Shown here: in pieces, positions 11,106-23,640 of the stretch
How positions within the stretch are numbered: the stretch's first letter is position 1
Layout: each line of letters starts with the position of its first letter
Assembly: GCA_951804985.1 (NCBI GenBank)
Contig: OX638130.1
Span: 36,005,394 to 36,069,393 of the forward strand
From: Dryomyza anilis
Lineage: Eukaryota; Arthropoda; Insecta; Diptera; Dryomyzidae
Reading direction: 5' to 3'
DNA length: 64,000 bases
Notes under the pieces: generated by a model
Seen by the model: only the letters and a program-made list of their open reading frames with translations
The model's database searches: none
What the model was told of the DNA's origin: nothing
Translations under genes and position numbers: made by a program

Positions 11106-12093
11106 ATTTGAAAATGTACAAGATTGGTCCATTGCCACGCCCACCTGTCATATAATTGAAATGGTAAAATGACTATAACTTTTGTTTGGAAGGAGATATT
11201 TTGTTTATAATTGGTATTTAGATACTGTAATTGCACATGACCATTCTTAATATGATCGTGATTGGCCAACTGCCACGCCTACCATTCTTCTTTAACTATA
11301 TAACTCGACCATCGTAAGATAATATTATTTACTATAGTACATATCACAATTCTTAACTACCATACCAAATATGAGCCAGTTTTATCAATTATAATGACAG
11401 GAAAGGCAAAACTGACTTATTAAAGTAACAAAATGTAGTTAAATTATTTTACGATTTTCGTACTTTTCATTTCATTTATTTTATTATTCATAATCATAAA
11501 GCCAACTTGAGCCAACATAGATTACATGGTAATAAGTAGGTACTTAAAAATTAAATTTTATACAAAATAAAACTAAACTTAATACTAAGTTCCACACAAA
11601 GCAACCTTTCTCATCACTTAAACTCATTTTAAATGATTTGTGGCAAACTAATGCAGGCATGTTTAACACCGTTAGAAAGAAGACATTTCAGACATTATGC
11701 CAGTGAAAAGATTTGTGAGAGCATTTTAAGCTTTTTTTTCATGTCTACTTTTGTTTAAAAAATACATAATTTTTGCTTTATGTTTTTGACAGATAATCAG
11801 GAAAAACACGAATAGTCAAATGAAATTTTTGATACACAATATGATAGTTCTCTCCATTCCCAATAATATAAAACTAACACTCTGCATGTGGAGTATATAT
11901 TGAAAGAGTTATGACAGTTTTAATTTAACCCATTTTTATTTCTTGAAAAAGGTTGTATCATTTTTTGTTTGTTCTCTAGGTTCTCATAAATTATTAACAC
12001 AATGACATATTTTTAAACTTTTTGCTACAAACTTTAATTTTGCTACAAACTTTAATTTTGCTACAAACTTTAATTTTGCTACAAACTTTAATT
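11106..12093. other. Insert or replaced sequence between two pol pieces
   Basis: Non-coding, AT-rich. It contains phrases such as CCATTGCCACGCCCACC (near 11140) and CCAACTGCCACGCCTACC (near 11265), which look like old dispersed repeats. It ends with four tandem copies of an 18-bp unit TTTTGCTACAAACTTTAA (12020-12091) abutting the RT coding sequence. Clean transposon ends were not found. Confidence 0.5.
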
Positions 12094-13650
12094 AATCTCA
12101 CCACACCAGTGGTATTGGTTAAAAACAAAGATGGTAGTACTCGCTTTTGCATTGATTACCGAATGTTAAATGATGTAACCAAGAAAGATAGCTATCCATA
12201 GCCCAGAATAGACGATACCTTGAATACACTCTCTAATGCAAAATGGTTTTCTACGTTGGACTTGTAGAGCGGCTACTGGCAAGTAGAAATCGATAAGAAC
12301 GATCGAGAGGACTTCCTTCAGTACTGGAGATGGACTTTGGCAATTTCTGGTAATGCCGTTTGGGCTATGCAATGCCCCAGCAACATTCGAGCGGTTAATG
12401 GAGCACGTATTGAAAGGGTTACACTGAAAAACTTGCCTGGTATACCTTGACGACATAATTGTCATGGGCAAGGATTTCAACGAACATCTAAGATATCTAA
12501 AGGAAGTATTTCTTCGATTAGAAAGGGTGAGGCTAAAACTTAGCCCAAAGAAATGCTCACTTTTCAAGAAAACCGATGAAGATAAAATAGTTGCCGTAAA
12601 GAAGTGACCCAGATCACAGAACCTACATGACTTTCGAAGCTTCTTGGGCAATACTACAGGCAATTTGTTCCAGGTTTTGCCAATGTTGCTAGCAGTCCTC
12701 ACGAGATGACAAGAATGAACCCCGCATTTCAATGGGGCGATGATCAATAAAGGGCGTTTTTTAAATTAAAAGATCTACTGTGCTCGACACCAATTCTGGC
12801 GTATCCAATTCCAGCTGGAATTCTCACCTAGGTGATAAATTTATACTTGATACGGATGCAAGTGGATACGGAATAGGCAGAGTTCTCTCTCAAGTGATCA
12901 ATGGACAAGAAAAATTGATCGCATACTAAAGTAAAAAATTGTCTAAGCCCGAACGAAATTACTGTGTCACCAGTAGGGAGCTTCTTGCTGTAATTGAAAG
13001 TGTGAAAAATGTCCATAAGTATCTGTACGGACAACAGTTTCAATTGAGAACCTTTCACGCAGCACTAAGATGGTTACTTCAGTTTAAAAAAGGAAGGCCA
13101 AATTGCGCGTTGGATAGAACGATTACAGAGCTACGATTTCTCAATCGAACATCGTAGAGGACATCATGGAAATGCAGATGCTCTGTCACGACGCCCATGT
13201 AAAATATAATGCAGACATTGTTTAAGAGCAGAAGGAAAAGGAAACATAATTGACATTCGTTTACTAAATGTTTTGCCCGATAAAAAATGGACTCTGGAAC
13301 AAATTCAAATTAATCAAAAGAGTGATCCGGTTCCCAGTTCCCATTGGCAGAACTTGAAACTGCAAAATGGTTTTTTACATATATCGCGCCTAGGAAAGCG
13401 AAGATGGCAAATCCGCTTGAAATTTGAATGTTGTTCCCAAGTCAAAAATAAAAGATATATTAGCGGAATAACATGGTGGATCTAGTGGAGGTCATTTGGT
13501 CATAAATAAAACTGTCAAGAAAGTAAGGAATCGTTTTTATTGGTGGGTGCCAAGAGTCAGTCGCCGATTGGATTCGCAGTTGTGCACAATGTGTACCAGC
13601 AAAAGGACAACAGTCAGAAGTCGCGGCAGGATGCATCAGTAGCAGAGACA
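12094..13650 (+). pseudogene. Ty3/gypsy pol relict: RT, RNase H, integrase zinc finger
   Basis: Plus-strand translation in shifting frames shows RT blocks ([18 protein letters not shown], then KWFSTLDL and SGYWQVEI), a thumb phrase near 12650 (YRQFVPGFANVA) and RNase H (NEITVSP to HRRGHHGNADALSRRP near 13150-13195). An integrase HHCC finger remnant follows (CAQC near 13580). At least a dozen stops or shifts are present, and the integrase core and 3' LTR are missing after 13650. The wording differs clearly from the minus-strand gypsy elements elsewhere in the window, so it is a different Ty3/gypsy lineage. The longest ORF drawn on the opposite strand (12166-12747) is a shadow of this. Confidence 0.85.
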
Positions 13651-13655
13651 ATTAG

Positions 13656-13800
13656 CAGGGACAATTTTCAATACAATTGTTTATGTTTTTTTTTGATAAT
13701 TTGTCTTTTTGGCAACTTAAAAAACATGTCTTTGACAATCAAAATAAAAATAAAACAAATTTAAAAAAAATGATTGCAAGATTCTAAGTTCCTTATGGTA
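13656..13800 (-). repeat. Fragment of the TTA-target element found at 21282-22188
   Basis: The sequence from CAATTTTCAATACAATTG to about 13800 is the reverse complement of 21862-22000, with small differences (shared TTTGACAATCAAAATAAAAAT phrase). It abuts the end of the pol relict, so it may mark the point where the retroelement was truncated. Confidence 0.65.
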
Positions 13801-16800
13801 ATTTTTTTTTTATTATTGCATAGAGTACTGTCTTTTTATTTTTTCTCTTGGTGCATTTTTCACATAATTCAAATAAGTACTTGTTGAAACGCGTTGCGTC
13901 AGTTATTGATTTTTTGTTGGGTTTTTTTGTTTCATCACTTTAGAATCATTTAAGAGGGCGTGTTGAATACGTTGAAGTAACAGAAATAAAGTTTTGAATG
14001 AGCTGGGCGCTTTACTTAGTAAACTAGTTGAACTTAGTTTGTGGTTTGAACTTCGTTTAACTTCACAATCGATTTTTTCAGTGAACTTCAACCGTCGTTT
14101 AAACTTATTTTAACGATCGATGCTGAAGGGTTAAACCACGTTTACACTTTCAATGATTTCGACATTAAACTTTCTTACAACACTTTTCACTATTTTCTGT
14201 CTCTGTGTTGATTCACAAATTATTATTAATCTTAGTATTTTTGAACATAGTGCTTTAAAAATAAACTCTCTCGTGCACTTTAGTTGCTCGATCTCTTGTT
14301 AAAATTTAAAGTTCGTTAATTTTATTTTTCTAAATTTTTTATTTATTTAGACTTAGATTTAAACTAACATTGAAAAAATGACCCTTAAAAATAAGTACTT
14401 TTTTATTAATATGGCCCAATTTGTTAACTCTTGTCAATATACATACTTTTTGATATAAGCAGTATATATTATGAGCGTACGTAGCAAAATATTGCAATAA
14501 TTAAGAGCATGATGTCACGAAGTTGTAGCTTCCTCTTAAACCGTTAAAATTGTACAACAGGCAAGTTAAAAATACCACACCCACTCCACCACCAATACAT
14601 ACAAAATAAATATATAATTATAATTGGAAAATATTTGTATGTCTTCGGAAAGCTATAAACTTCAGAAGAATTGAAAATGTATGTTAATAATTAAGTTTTA
14701 CATTGTTGTAAATGACCATTTTTAAACATATTATTGATTCAACATTTGTATATCACATCAATAAGTGTAAATTTTTTCTTTTAAGTAATTTGTTCCTATG
14801 CATTTAACCCAAAATACCTGTAGTTTATTTCAGTAGTAATTTCATCAAATTTTGCCACACTGTCAGTACAATTTTAAGTCTACTTAATTGTATCACTCTG
14901 GCATGTTAACACGGTTCAATGATATAATGGTAATAAATTCTTATTTATCTTTAGTTTACCTCATCAAGAATTAAATTGCAAGAGATGACAATATTGCCAA
15001 GTTATAAAAATAAATTCGTTTTGCTATAGTGTTCACACTTTTTGCCAATGCAAATGGAGTAGATTTGAAAATTTTGGGGAGTTGAATTGAGTAAAAAGAC
15101 TTGCCTACCCAAGTAGCAAAACCCAATATGCCACAGGGTAAGCGTTTGAATAAATAATCATAATTGCCTTTAAGGTCCAGTGTGTTTTTCAAATCAGTTT
15201 CAAATATAAAATAAGTGCTATTTTTAGTGCTTACTCTGAATTTGAAAATGATTTAATAATAACATTACCAAAAAGGGCAGCCAAAATTAGAAGCAAAAAT
15301 GTAGTGACGCTAAAAACAGTATGTTTTTATGATTAGAATAGAAACCCTGACAAAAAATATAACATAACATAACAACGCGCGTCCAAATCTTATAGCTTAC
15401 CGAAATCTATTAGTGTTTGGACTTCTGTGAATATTTAAAACAATATACCGACCGCCCCCGCAAACCTTCAATAGGCTCCAGAATTATATTCGAGAGCTTG
15501 AAACATACAAGCTTTGAAAAACACGTTTACCACATTTTGGATGATGGCATCGATTTTCTGAAGTTGTCTTGGCGCTCGGGCTTGAAGTGTACGATATTGG
15601 AATAAACTGAAAAAGTATCCCAATATGCCATTGCACTTAATATTCACTTGCGAATGCTTTGACATCTATCATTAATTTCAAATCATAGAGTTGAGGTTAA
15701 TGTTTGGAACAGCATTCTACAAAAAATTTACTATAATAAATGTAGGAAACCGGTTTCCTCTTATTAATGTCGTAAATACCAACGAATCTGTATAAATAAA
15801 ATTTACACACAAACAAAATTTACACATCTGTAGTGTCAAAAGACATTTTTATGTGTGTAAAATATACACACAAAACCCTGTATTTATTCAACTAATGTGT
15901 GTAAATAAAAAAACACAACAGAACGGGTATATTATAGGAAATTCATTAAATTCTAAATAAGGTTTTTACGGTTAAATACGAAAACTTTATGTCATCGTCA
16001 ACGGGGGCAGATTCAGCAAATGTGAAAAAACCTGTACACAAAATGAAAAAGTTCACAACTGATTAATGAATGTCCGCAACATGAATGTACACATTGGGAG
16101 ATGTCATTTTAATTGCAAGAACATTAACTACACATTTTTATTCACCAATAATCCGCCCCTTGCATATTATATTTAAAATATGTAAGTTTTCTTCTTTTAG
16201 AGTCTTCTAAAATGGTGCAGACAAGAGCGATCGCGTCAGCTAATGATCTATTTACACATATATGTATGTGCTAAATGTAATTTTTGCACATTTCAATGTG
16301 TTTAAATACAAAACATTGCAGAATCTTTAAATTTACCATTTTAAAAGTGAGATTCTTCTCAAAACAGTTCATTTGTGGAAAATAAAATATTTTTCATGAA
16401 AAACACGTCAGATGTTTATTTTAACTGACGTATTAGTGTTTTTTGAAAAACTAAGTAAATTAACTGCGATAAATGTAGTAAATTCACTACTCCTAAATCA
16501 GATTTCTTAGAGTGAGGTTTAATTTAATTTACGAATCACAGCTTTTTCAATATAATTAACTTTGAAGATTTGCTTATTCTTAAATCAATATCAACACTAA
16601 TTCTTAAATTGATTTCAACGTTTACTTCATTTATAGATCTAGCCTTATTTTCAACTCTAAATCAAATTAACCTACATCCCAATAAACCAACAACCTAGAT
16701 ATTAGTGATTATCGTATGTATATTGAACATGGTTATAGAAGCTTTCACTGGAGAAAAGCGTTCATATTTTTGTAATTGTGAGCTTGAAAACCATAGCGTT

Positions 16801-16850
16801 CTCCAGCAAAACTGGTAGTTTTTTATCCAATTGAATCTAGCCTTTACCTA
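13801..16850. other. AT-rich intergenic stretch, no supported gene
   Basis: Several ORFs of 60-75 codons occur (for example at 14971-15192 and 15417-15605) but none has a recognised domain or a consistent frame. Local features are a 16-bp palindrome AGGAAACCGGTTTCCT near 15747, short ACGTCAG/CTGACGT inverted repeats near 16407-16436, and TTTAAAC-rich sequence near 14090-14145 that loosely resembles the MITE at 55912. The 15450-15600 part is less AT-rich than its surroundings but unrecognised. Confidence 0.45.
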
Positions 16851-17707
16851 CACTAAGAAAACAAAGATGATTGCCAGAATTATCACAACCCTAAATATCA
16901 AGTTATTTACAAATTACTTAAATCGTATTTGAGACAACCATCTCTCAAACATCCGTCAAATACGATAAATATTGCTAGCAACCATCTTTCAAATTTGCGA
17001 TTACGTATAGCAACCATCAATTAAACATCTGACAAATAGGAAGATAGCTGATGAATATTTGGAAAAGGTACTCCATTAGAATTCGCCGAGTATTTTTTAT
17101 TGAATTAAAATAAAATGAATCAAATGTATTTTTATTTATTTTAGAATTAAAACAGTATTCTGGTATACATCGCCATCGTCTTTATAAATCGTTTGAAGGT
17201 ATAATTGTACAACGACTTGAGACTTCTTCACGAAAGAACCAAGTCCTACCGGCGATGCTGTCATCAATGAAAACTCTGAAAAGAAATTTTTTCCATCACG
17301 TGTTGATAATTTCATGCCAGGATATTTTATTTTCGCTCTTACCTTTAAAACGTATAATTGAGTTGACACTTTTTTACAACATTGATTTTTCTTAATTGTT
17401 GTGATAAATCGAGCACAAGGAAAAAGTACGCCATTTTCCTTTTTTATGTCGAATGTCAAAATAAGTTCTGCTGCAAATGTACAAGAACTCAGGATGTTTG
17501 CTACCAGTCAACCGTAAATATCTCAATTTTCGTTGCTGTTGTGGCAAACATCTCGTAACTATCTGCATATATGTCATATTTAAAAAATATTAATAGTTTT
17601 GCTGCAACTTTATTGAAACTTATGGGATGTTTGAATATTTGTTACAAGCCGTAAATTTGAACAGATAGTTGCAGCAAGACTTTCATAAACATCTTGTTTT
17701 CTTAGTG
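16851..17707. mobile_element. TA-target MITE, 857 bp
   Basis: The left end CACTAAGAAAACAAAGATG is matched by the complement of the right end CATCTTGTTTTCTTAGTG. TA lies immediately outside both ends, consistent with a TA target duplication (Tc1/mariner type). Subterminal zones carry repeated CAACCATC / GATGGTTG-like and AAACATC motifs. The interior contains a 107-codon minus-strand ORF, annotated separately. No transposase domain is seen. Confidence 0.75.
17136..17459 (-). CDS. Unrecognised 107-codon ORF inside a MITE
   Basis: The minus-strand frame is open for 107 codons in strongly AT-rich DNA. Its composition looks protein-like, with a basic N-terminal half (several KK pairs) and a C-terminal half with VVVQLYLQTIY. 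The same frame extends upstream past the first methionine. No domain, signal peptide or membrane segment is recognised. The ORF lies wholly between the inverted ends of the element at 16851-17707. It could be a captured host exon, a remnant of an element protein, or chance. I cannot distinguish these from one copy. Confidence 0.3.
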   Translation of the reverse strand: MTFDIKKENGVLFPCARFITTIKKNQCCKKVSTQLYVLKVRAKIKYPGMKLSTRDGKNFFSEFSLMTASPVGLGSFVKKSQVVVQLYLQTIYKDDGDVYQNTVLILK

Positions 17708-17879
17708 TAAACTTGAAATCGACATTCAATATTTAATCGAGTTTTAACTTAATTGTATGCTACAAATAAAATATGGTTCTTCACTTGTTTAACTTAATTT
17801 TGAACTTGAAATCGACATTCAAATTACACTTGAAGTCAAGCTCATATATTTCCCTAATTAAAGGTTTAAAGTCATATAG

Positions 17880-18300
17880 TTATGCATCACTTAACTAGTC
17901 CATTTAGCCATGCCCGTATGTTCAAATGTCTGTATCTATGTCTGTATATGTGTCTGTCTGTATTGCTGTCTGCCAGAAATCACGGTAACTTGAATAATAA
18001 TGGTCAGAATGCAATGAAATTTTGTTTCAATATGTTTTAGCCAAAAAATGGTTCTGACTTCAGAAATGAGCTAAATCGGTAAATGGACACGTCCACCTCC
18101 AATGCAAGTCACTAATCCATAACTCTTTAGAAACCAATAATTCGTAAATAATTTAAGATATTATTATAAAATTTAAAATGCAATGTTAGAATTATCTATG
18201 TATATTTTGTAAAAATGGACGAAATGAATAAATTCTTCAATTTCCTCGATTTATAACTTTGTAGTCAATGATGTCATTTTCTGCTGGGCATTAATAATAC
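17880..18300 (-). mobile_element. GTCT-rich dispersed repeat, copy 1 (minus)
   Basis: A TGTCTGTATC/TGTCTGTCTG microsatellite near 17925-17970 is followed by CAATGAAATTTTG, GAGCTAAATCGGTAAATGGAC and CGTCCACCTCC. This is the reverse complement, with decay, of 52860-53100. Elements with a GACA/GTCY microsatellite core and a conserved block are typical of fly DINE-1/mini-me (non-autonomous Helentron-like) families. The family assignment is inference. Borders are approximate. Confidence 0.55.
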
Positions 18301-19206
18301 TGCACGATTCTAACTAGGTATGTGCAATTAATCGTTTTACCGGATTTAATATTTTTTTTTTACTTTGTTTTGTATATCTTTTTAAACAGCAATTTCTATG
18401 TTCTGAAGTGAAAAGTATTTTGATTAATTGAATTGTTTTAATTAACCTATTAATGTTATTTTCGGTTAATTCGAATAATTTATTAATCGTGATTGCGATT
18501 AATCAGAATTTCCTGTAAAACAATTCAACGCACAGCCCTAATTATAACGGTACTTACTTTGTTACGGTACTTCAAAAAATTAGAATTTTTTAATACTTAG
18601 TAAAGTGTTGAGTTCCTTGATGGTTTAACAGTCTTAAATCATGGATGGAAGTAGCGTCAACGCACTTATGGGGGACGGACGTGTCGTGTCATCTCTCGTC
18701 TTTTTAACATGTTCCGTCCGTCGTTTAGTATAAATGTGTCTCAAAACAGTGTTTAATGTGCCCGCCCAACATAAAATAACAACGAAATTAAATTAAAACA
18801 CTAACTAATAATCAATTTACATTCAAAACTAAAAAGAAAAATAAACAGCAAATAAATAAATACAAACAATACAAACAATATACTGCAACAATAACAACAA
18901 CAACATAATAGAACCAGTTACGCGCTGTCTGCTGAGTTGCTGCACTCGCTGTTTTTGCAATTGCCGACGCAAAGAGCTTTTCTATGCTCTTTGCTGCAAT
19001 TGCACAGGTTTGTTGACGTATTCCCTCCCTCCCCCATCCTACTCCACGCTACTAGCGAGCACGGTTGAGGCTGCACTGAGTGCGTAATCTATGCTGTGGT
19101 GAAGGCCTAACACTCACCACGGCTTGACTTACGCTCTCATTTGTTTGTGTCAACTGCTGTGCCTTGGTAGTATGTATGTCTGTTTTGAAGTTGTCTAGTA
19201 GAAAAA
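18301..19206 (+). other. Intergenic sequence and probable LINE 5' region
   Basis: 18301-18640 is AT-rich with nothing recognised. From about 18650 the base composition rises, with GC-richer sequence such as GGGACGGACGTGTCGTGTC and long CAA-rich runs, continuing to the endonuclease ORF at 19207. The second part is most easily read as the 5' untranslated or ORF1 region of the LINE downstream. No ORF1 zinc knuckles are visible. Confidence 0.4.
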
Positions 19207-21278
19207 ATGTCGCAAAAATTTAGCATAGGTTTTTGCTACATTCGTGGGCTGAGAACGAATTTCTTCTCTATATATGCGTATGTGTCCGTTAATATGCCAC
19301 AAATAATGGCACTGGGTGATAACCAGGTTAGTGAGGATGCAGATCCACTGGATTTTCAAATACCTGGGTATCACTTAGTGCCACTATTTTCTGCCTATAG
19401 GGGTCTCGCTCTATTTATTCGGAGTGACGTTGTGTATCAACTGCAGCAACAACATAATGTGTCGGATAGCGAATTCAATACAATTTGTGTTAAATTCAAA
19501 ATTCAAACACACATCATGCTCTTATGCTTTCTTTATAGGAGTCCGAATGTAGATAGGGTTTCCACCTGTAATAAGCTGGATGCCTTATCTGATTCGGTCT
19601 CAAATATATTGGAGCAATTTCCAGGCAGTGAAATTGTTGTTGCCGTCGATTTTAATGTGCACAACGCCACTTGGTTGAGCCACTCGTGTCTTCCAATACA
19701 GGAGTGTTGTTATATTGAGCTGTTTGCAGAGTGCAATCAACTCACTCAATTGGTGAAGGAACCGACGTCGGTGGGTAAAGCCAAAAAGTCCTAGACCTTT
19801 TTCTTACTTCTCATCATGAAAAATATGATGTAAAAGTCCTTGCACCTCTTGGTAACTCCGACCACTGTACTGTTACGGCAGAGTTTTTGTATTCTAGTTT
19901 ACGCGCCTCTTCGATTAAAGCCACGAAGAGGACTGTATGGCTTTACGATAAAGCAAATTGGGTTGCGTTAAATGATTTTTTTTTGCAACTTTAATTGGAA
20001 ATTGTGTTTTGCAGACAGAGACATAAATGCCGCGGCTATAATGGTACAAAATATTATTTTATTAGGTATGCGGTCCTTCATACCTTCTAAAAAAATTAGA
20101 ATTAAACCCAAGGACGACTCATGGTTTAATGAGACTTGCAGGATTGCAGTCAGGTCGAAAGAGGAAGCCTTTCAAAATTGGCGTTCTAACAAGAATGGTG
20201 ACACAGAAAGACTTCGCATACAGGCTAGCAATCGCTGTAATGCCATGATCTCACGCGAAAAGTTTCAAATTTCTGGTCATTCGTAAAAAGGGTGAAGAAT
20301 CAGACGACATCGTCTACTCCAACTATTATTATGAATGGCCACCCCTTCACTGACCCGGTTGACAAAGCTAATCTCTTGGCAGAATTATTTGCAAATAATT
20401 CAACGCTCCCAGAAAGTAATCAACCACTGCCCGTTGTCGATTTTGTTTCTTCTGCAATGCCGGAGATTCATTTTCGAACTTAAGCAGTTAAAAAGGTTTT
20501 AGCAAACCTCACCATTAACAAAGCCTCTGGGCCAGATGGCATATCTGCCCATGTGTTGAAGAAGTGCGCGTCAACGCTGGCTTGTCCGTTGCGTAACCTT
20601 TTCAACATCTGCTACACGACAGGAGTTTTTTCATCATGGAAGGTTGCCAATGTCCAGCCAATCCCGAAAAAGGGCGAGGCTACGAACCCTGCCAATTACC
20701 GACCCATTGCACTCTCCAAGGTAATGGAGAGCGTAATTAACTTCCACCTTGTGATCTATCTTGAGCACAACGAATTGCTCAGTGACCGCCAATATGGTTT
20801 CCGTAGGGCCAGATCCACTGGTGACTTGATGGCGGTCCTCTCCGAAAAGTGGAATAATTGTATTCACCTTTTCGGAGAAAGTAAGGCTGTTGCTCTCGAT
20901 ATTTCCAAGGCTTTTGATCGAGTGTTGCATAAAGCTCTACCGTTGACCCAGAACCCAATTCATTCCTTTGCAGTTGACAGTAACATTTGTCATTCATACT
21001 CGTTCAACAAGCGCCCAAACTCTTTGGAGATTGAGAGTAAAAGACGCACTATGAATGACACGCTCAATAATGACCTTTAATCAATCTCCGAGTGGGGTGT
21101 TGCAAATAGAGTAGATTTTAATGCCAGCAAGACCCAATATTGTGTGTTATCCCACAAAAAATAATGGATCAACCCCTCCCACCCCACAATATGGGTGCTG
21201 TGGATATTGCGCAGTCAGCTGCTCTTGACGTTCTGGGTATATCAATTCAATGTGATCTCCGTTGGAATGATCACATAT
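19207..21278 (+). pseudogene. CR1/jockey-like LINE: endonuclease and reverse transcriptase (5' part)
   Basis: The endonuclease domain runs 19207-19900, with core motif VAVDFNVHNATW (usual GDFN has become VDFN) and, after a frameshift near 19790, the GNSDHC motif near 19850. A linker with WFNETC follows. RT fingers are at 20500-20930: NKASGPDGIS, IPKKGEATNPANYRPIALS, QYGFRRARSTGDL and DISKAFDRV. A deletion then removes the palm up to a mutated catalytic box read as FAVD (expected F/YADD). There is an in-frame stop near 20481 and several frameshifts. The thumb continues to 21278, where a 907-bp element interrupts it. The rest is at 22192-22714. Confidence 0.9.
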
Positions 21279-21281
21279 TTA

Positions 21282-22188
21282 CAGCCTTATGCTGTATGTC
21301 GTCGATCGACGAAAATCGTCCAGAATTTGTCTGACTTTCGTGTGAGAATGTTTTTTGTATGCTGTATAGCACAGCGTCTCACAATGTGACGACAGAACGT
21401 AAGAAATCAAATTGTGCGTATGCTGTATGTCGTCAACGAACGATTTTTGACGTCAAAATCGACGATAGCTTCCTAGCTATCGTCTGTAATTATACGTGGT
21501 CCAAAAATAAAATTAAAATTCGCAATTTGATCCTCTAGTACCCCACAAAAATCAATAACTGACCGACGCAACTCGTTTCAACAAGTACTTTTTTGGATAA
21601 TGCGAAAAATGCACCAAGAATACAAAATACTCAGCGCAATATTGATCTATGTGTGATCGAAAAAAAAATGACCAAAAGGTTTCATGGTTTTCTTCAAAGA
21701 ATGAAAAACTGTTTCGGTCGATATTCTGTTCCATATTTTTAGGCGGAACATCGAAACCCCTCTGCAAAAATTATTCGTTATTTGGTCATTTGCCGTCCAT
21801 TTAAAGTATCGTGGGAATTATTTTTTTTTTAATTACAGCCGCGGTAATGATAAATAAACATAGACATTTTCAAGGAATCTTGCAAACAATTATTTTTTTA
21901 AATTTGTTTTATTTTTATTTTGATTGTCAAAAGTATGTTTTTTAACTTGCCAAATACATAAATTATCAAAACACGTAAACAATTGTATTGAAAATTCTCT
22001 TTGCTAAATACAAATACATTGATTGGAAACGCGAAATTGAGAACATTGAGAGACTACGCAACGGCAGACGAATGTGGCGTTAAGCTCGACGAACCAATAC
22101 GTAATATATACAGCATACCATTTTATTACGTATGTGAGTGAAAACCTGACGAAATGTGTCACTAATGAAATTATACAGCATAAGGCTG
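21282..22188. mobile_element. 907-bp DNA element with 16-bp perfect TIRs and TTA duplication
   Basis: The ends are CAGCCTTATGCTGTAT and its exact inverted complement. TTA lies at 21279-21281 and 22189-22191. Removing the element and one TTA gives an uninterrupted LINE frame (DHIF joined to NVSKEAAKCLGF), which proves both borders. TATGCTGTAT and its complement recur inside both ends (near 21358, 21420 and 22103). It encodes no transposase. A 3-bp TTA duplication fits PIF/Harbinger-type target choice, but the TIR sequence is not diagnostic. Confidence 0.9.
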
Positions 22189-22191
22189 TTA

Positions 22192-22714
22192 ATGTGTCGA
22201 AAGAAGCGGCCAAATGCCTCGGTTTTTTAAAACGGTGTAAAACATACTTCACTCCTGCTGACCTACGCACTGTCTACACTACCTATATACGGCCTAAAAT
22301 GGAATTCAATTCGCACATTTGGGCAGAAGCTTCAAAATCCTCCTTGGAGTTCCTGGACCGAATTCAACAACGTGCTATATATTTGATAGGGGATGAAATT
22401 ATCTCATCGTCTATTGGTTCTCTTGAGCACCGAAGGACCGTTGGGTGTGTAAGCCTGTTTTATAGCTATTACAATTGATTCCACCAGGTCGTGCGTTTTC
22501 TCGTTCTACTCGAGCATCAAACCAAGCCCACCCCTTCGTAGTCCACTCGACTCTCAGCAGAATCACGCATTATAGAGAGAATTCGTTCTTCAGTCGCACG
22601 ACACGTTTGTGGAACAATCTCCCTACGTCCGTTTTTCGCGACATTTTTGATATTGGCAAGTTCAAAACAAACATTCACCGACACTACTCCATCTTTCCCC
22701 CCTCCCTTTAACCT
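22192..22714 (+). pseudogene. CR1/jockey-like LINE: RT C-terminal region (3' part)
   Basis: Continues the LINE at 19207-21278 after the 907-bp insert. It shows NVSKEAAKCLGFLKRC, then YIRPKMEFNSHIW (the usual RP.LEY...W block) and FFSRTTRLWNNLP, the canonical C-terminal motif of these LINEs. Two frames are needed (change near 22478). It ends at a stop at 22709-22711, followed by A-rich sequence to about 22770, consistent with a 3' tail. Confidence 0.9.
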
Positions 22715-22767
22715 GAGCGTTGGTTAATTTGTAAAAAAAAACAAAAAAATACAAATACCTAGCGAAA

Positions 22768-23640
22768 TTAAAAAAAACAGCCATGCGCGCGTATTTGATC
22801 ATGTTTTCCCAACGTGCGGCGTCGGCTCTGGTAAAGGATTTTTACTACCACTACTAGTGACCCACTGCTCGCAAAAGTCTCCACTTGAGCCGCGATGTGT
22901 ACATTGAGTATATCATTTAGAAACCACCTGGAATCTGTTGTCAATTTTAGTTCTGATGTCACCTCACTCAGCATCGCCTTATCGAGTATGTCCGGATGTA
23001 GTACTCCATGCGTCAGATCATCTTCAATAGCCAACTACCTGGTCTGCTGACCCTGGAGCTCATTAAGGTTTGTGTTTACAATCGTCTTAATCCGTTCAAT
23101 TCAATCTGCAACCCTTCTATCTCCTTCATTGTTGCTTTCGGGGATCTGGTCAACTTATCGTAATTACTGGCCATCACGGTAACTTGCTTCTCCATCATAG
23201 CATCGGTTTTGCGCTCCCTTTTCTCCAACTGCATCAGATGGTTACATATTATACGCTCGTCACGTGGTCCATTACTCCAAACGCCCAGTGCAGAGCTTCT
23301 CCTACTATCTCCCTCATTGGTAATGTTTGCCACTAGTATCATGCTGGGCTAGTGAAATCATCCCTTTGATTTCATTGTTGGTTTTCTGTACATTTGTCAA
23401 AACAGCCTTTGTTTCTTTCCACGGTATGCCACACGCCTCTACGTATTCTATTGTGGCTACCAGCTGTTCCATCCTCCTGCACGAATCTTGCGTCTTCGAG
23501 ATGAAGTCATTTGTGAGCTGTAATAGTTTTTTAGATCCGTCGGCACAAACTTCGTTATCACGGTCCATTCATCGTTATAAATCCACGCATCTGTTTTTCC
23601 TCTCGAATATTAGTGGGTGTTGTACCAACGCTGTCGGTCT
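22768..23640 (-). pseudogene. Errantivirus-type env fragment
   Basis: Three minus-strand pieces in the order of an env-like (baculovirus F-related) gene are visible. An N-terminal part (23570-23640) contains YNDEWT. A helix-rich part spans 23076-23568. A C-terminal ectodomain piece spans 22768-23034 and contains ILDKAMLSEVTSELKL. Each aligns by eye with the better preserved env at 43545-45646 (for example QVTVMASNYDKL against QITVISSNYNKI). No furin-type site is legible in this copy, and the transmembrane part and any LTR are missing. Frameshifts separate the pieces, so it is dead. Confidence 0.75.

Noticed and set aside
12166..12747. 193-codon minus-strand ORF
   Set aside because: Antisense to the reverse transcriptase relict, whose conserved motifs read on the plus strand.
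15417..15605. 62-codon ORF in a locally less AT-rich patch
   Set aside because: No recognised domain, no splice context, and an equally long ORF on the other strand. Not enough to call a gene.
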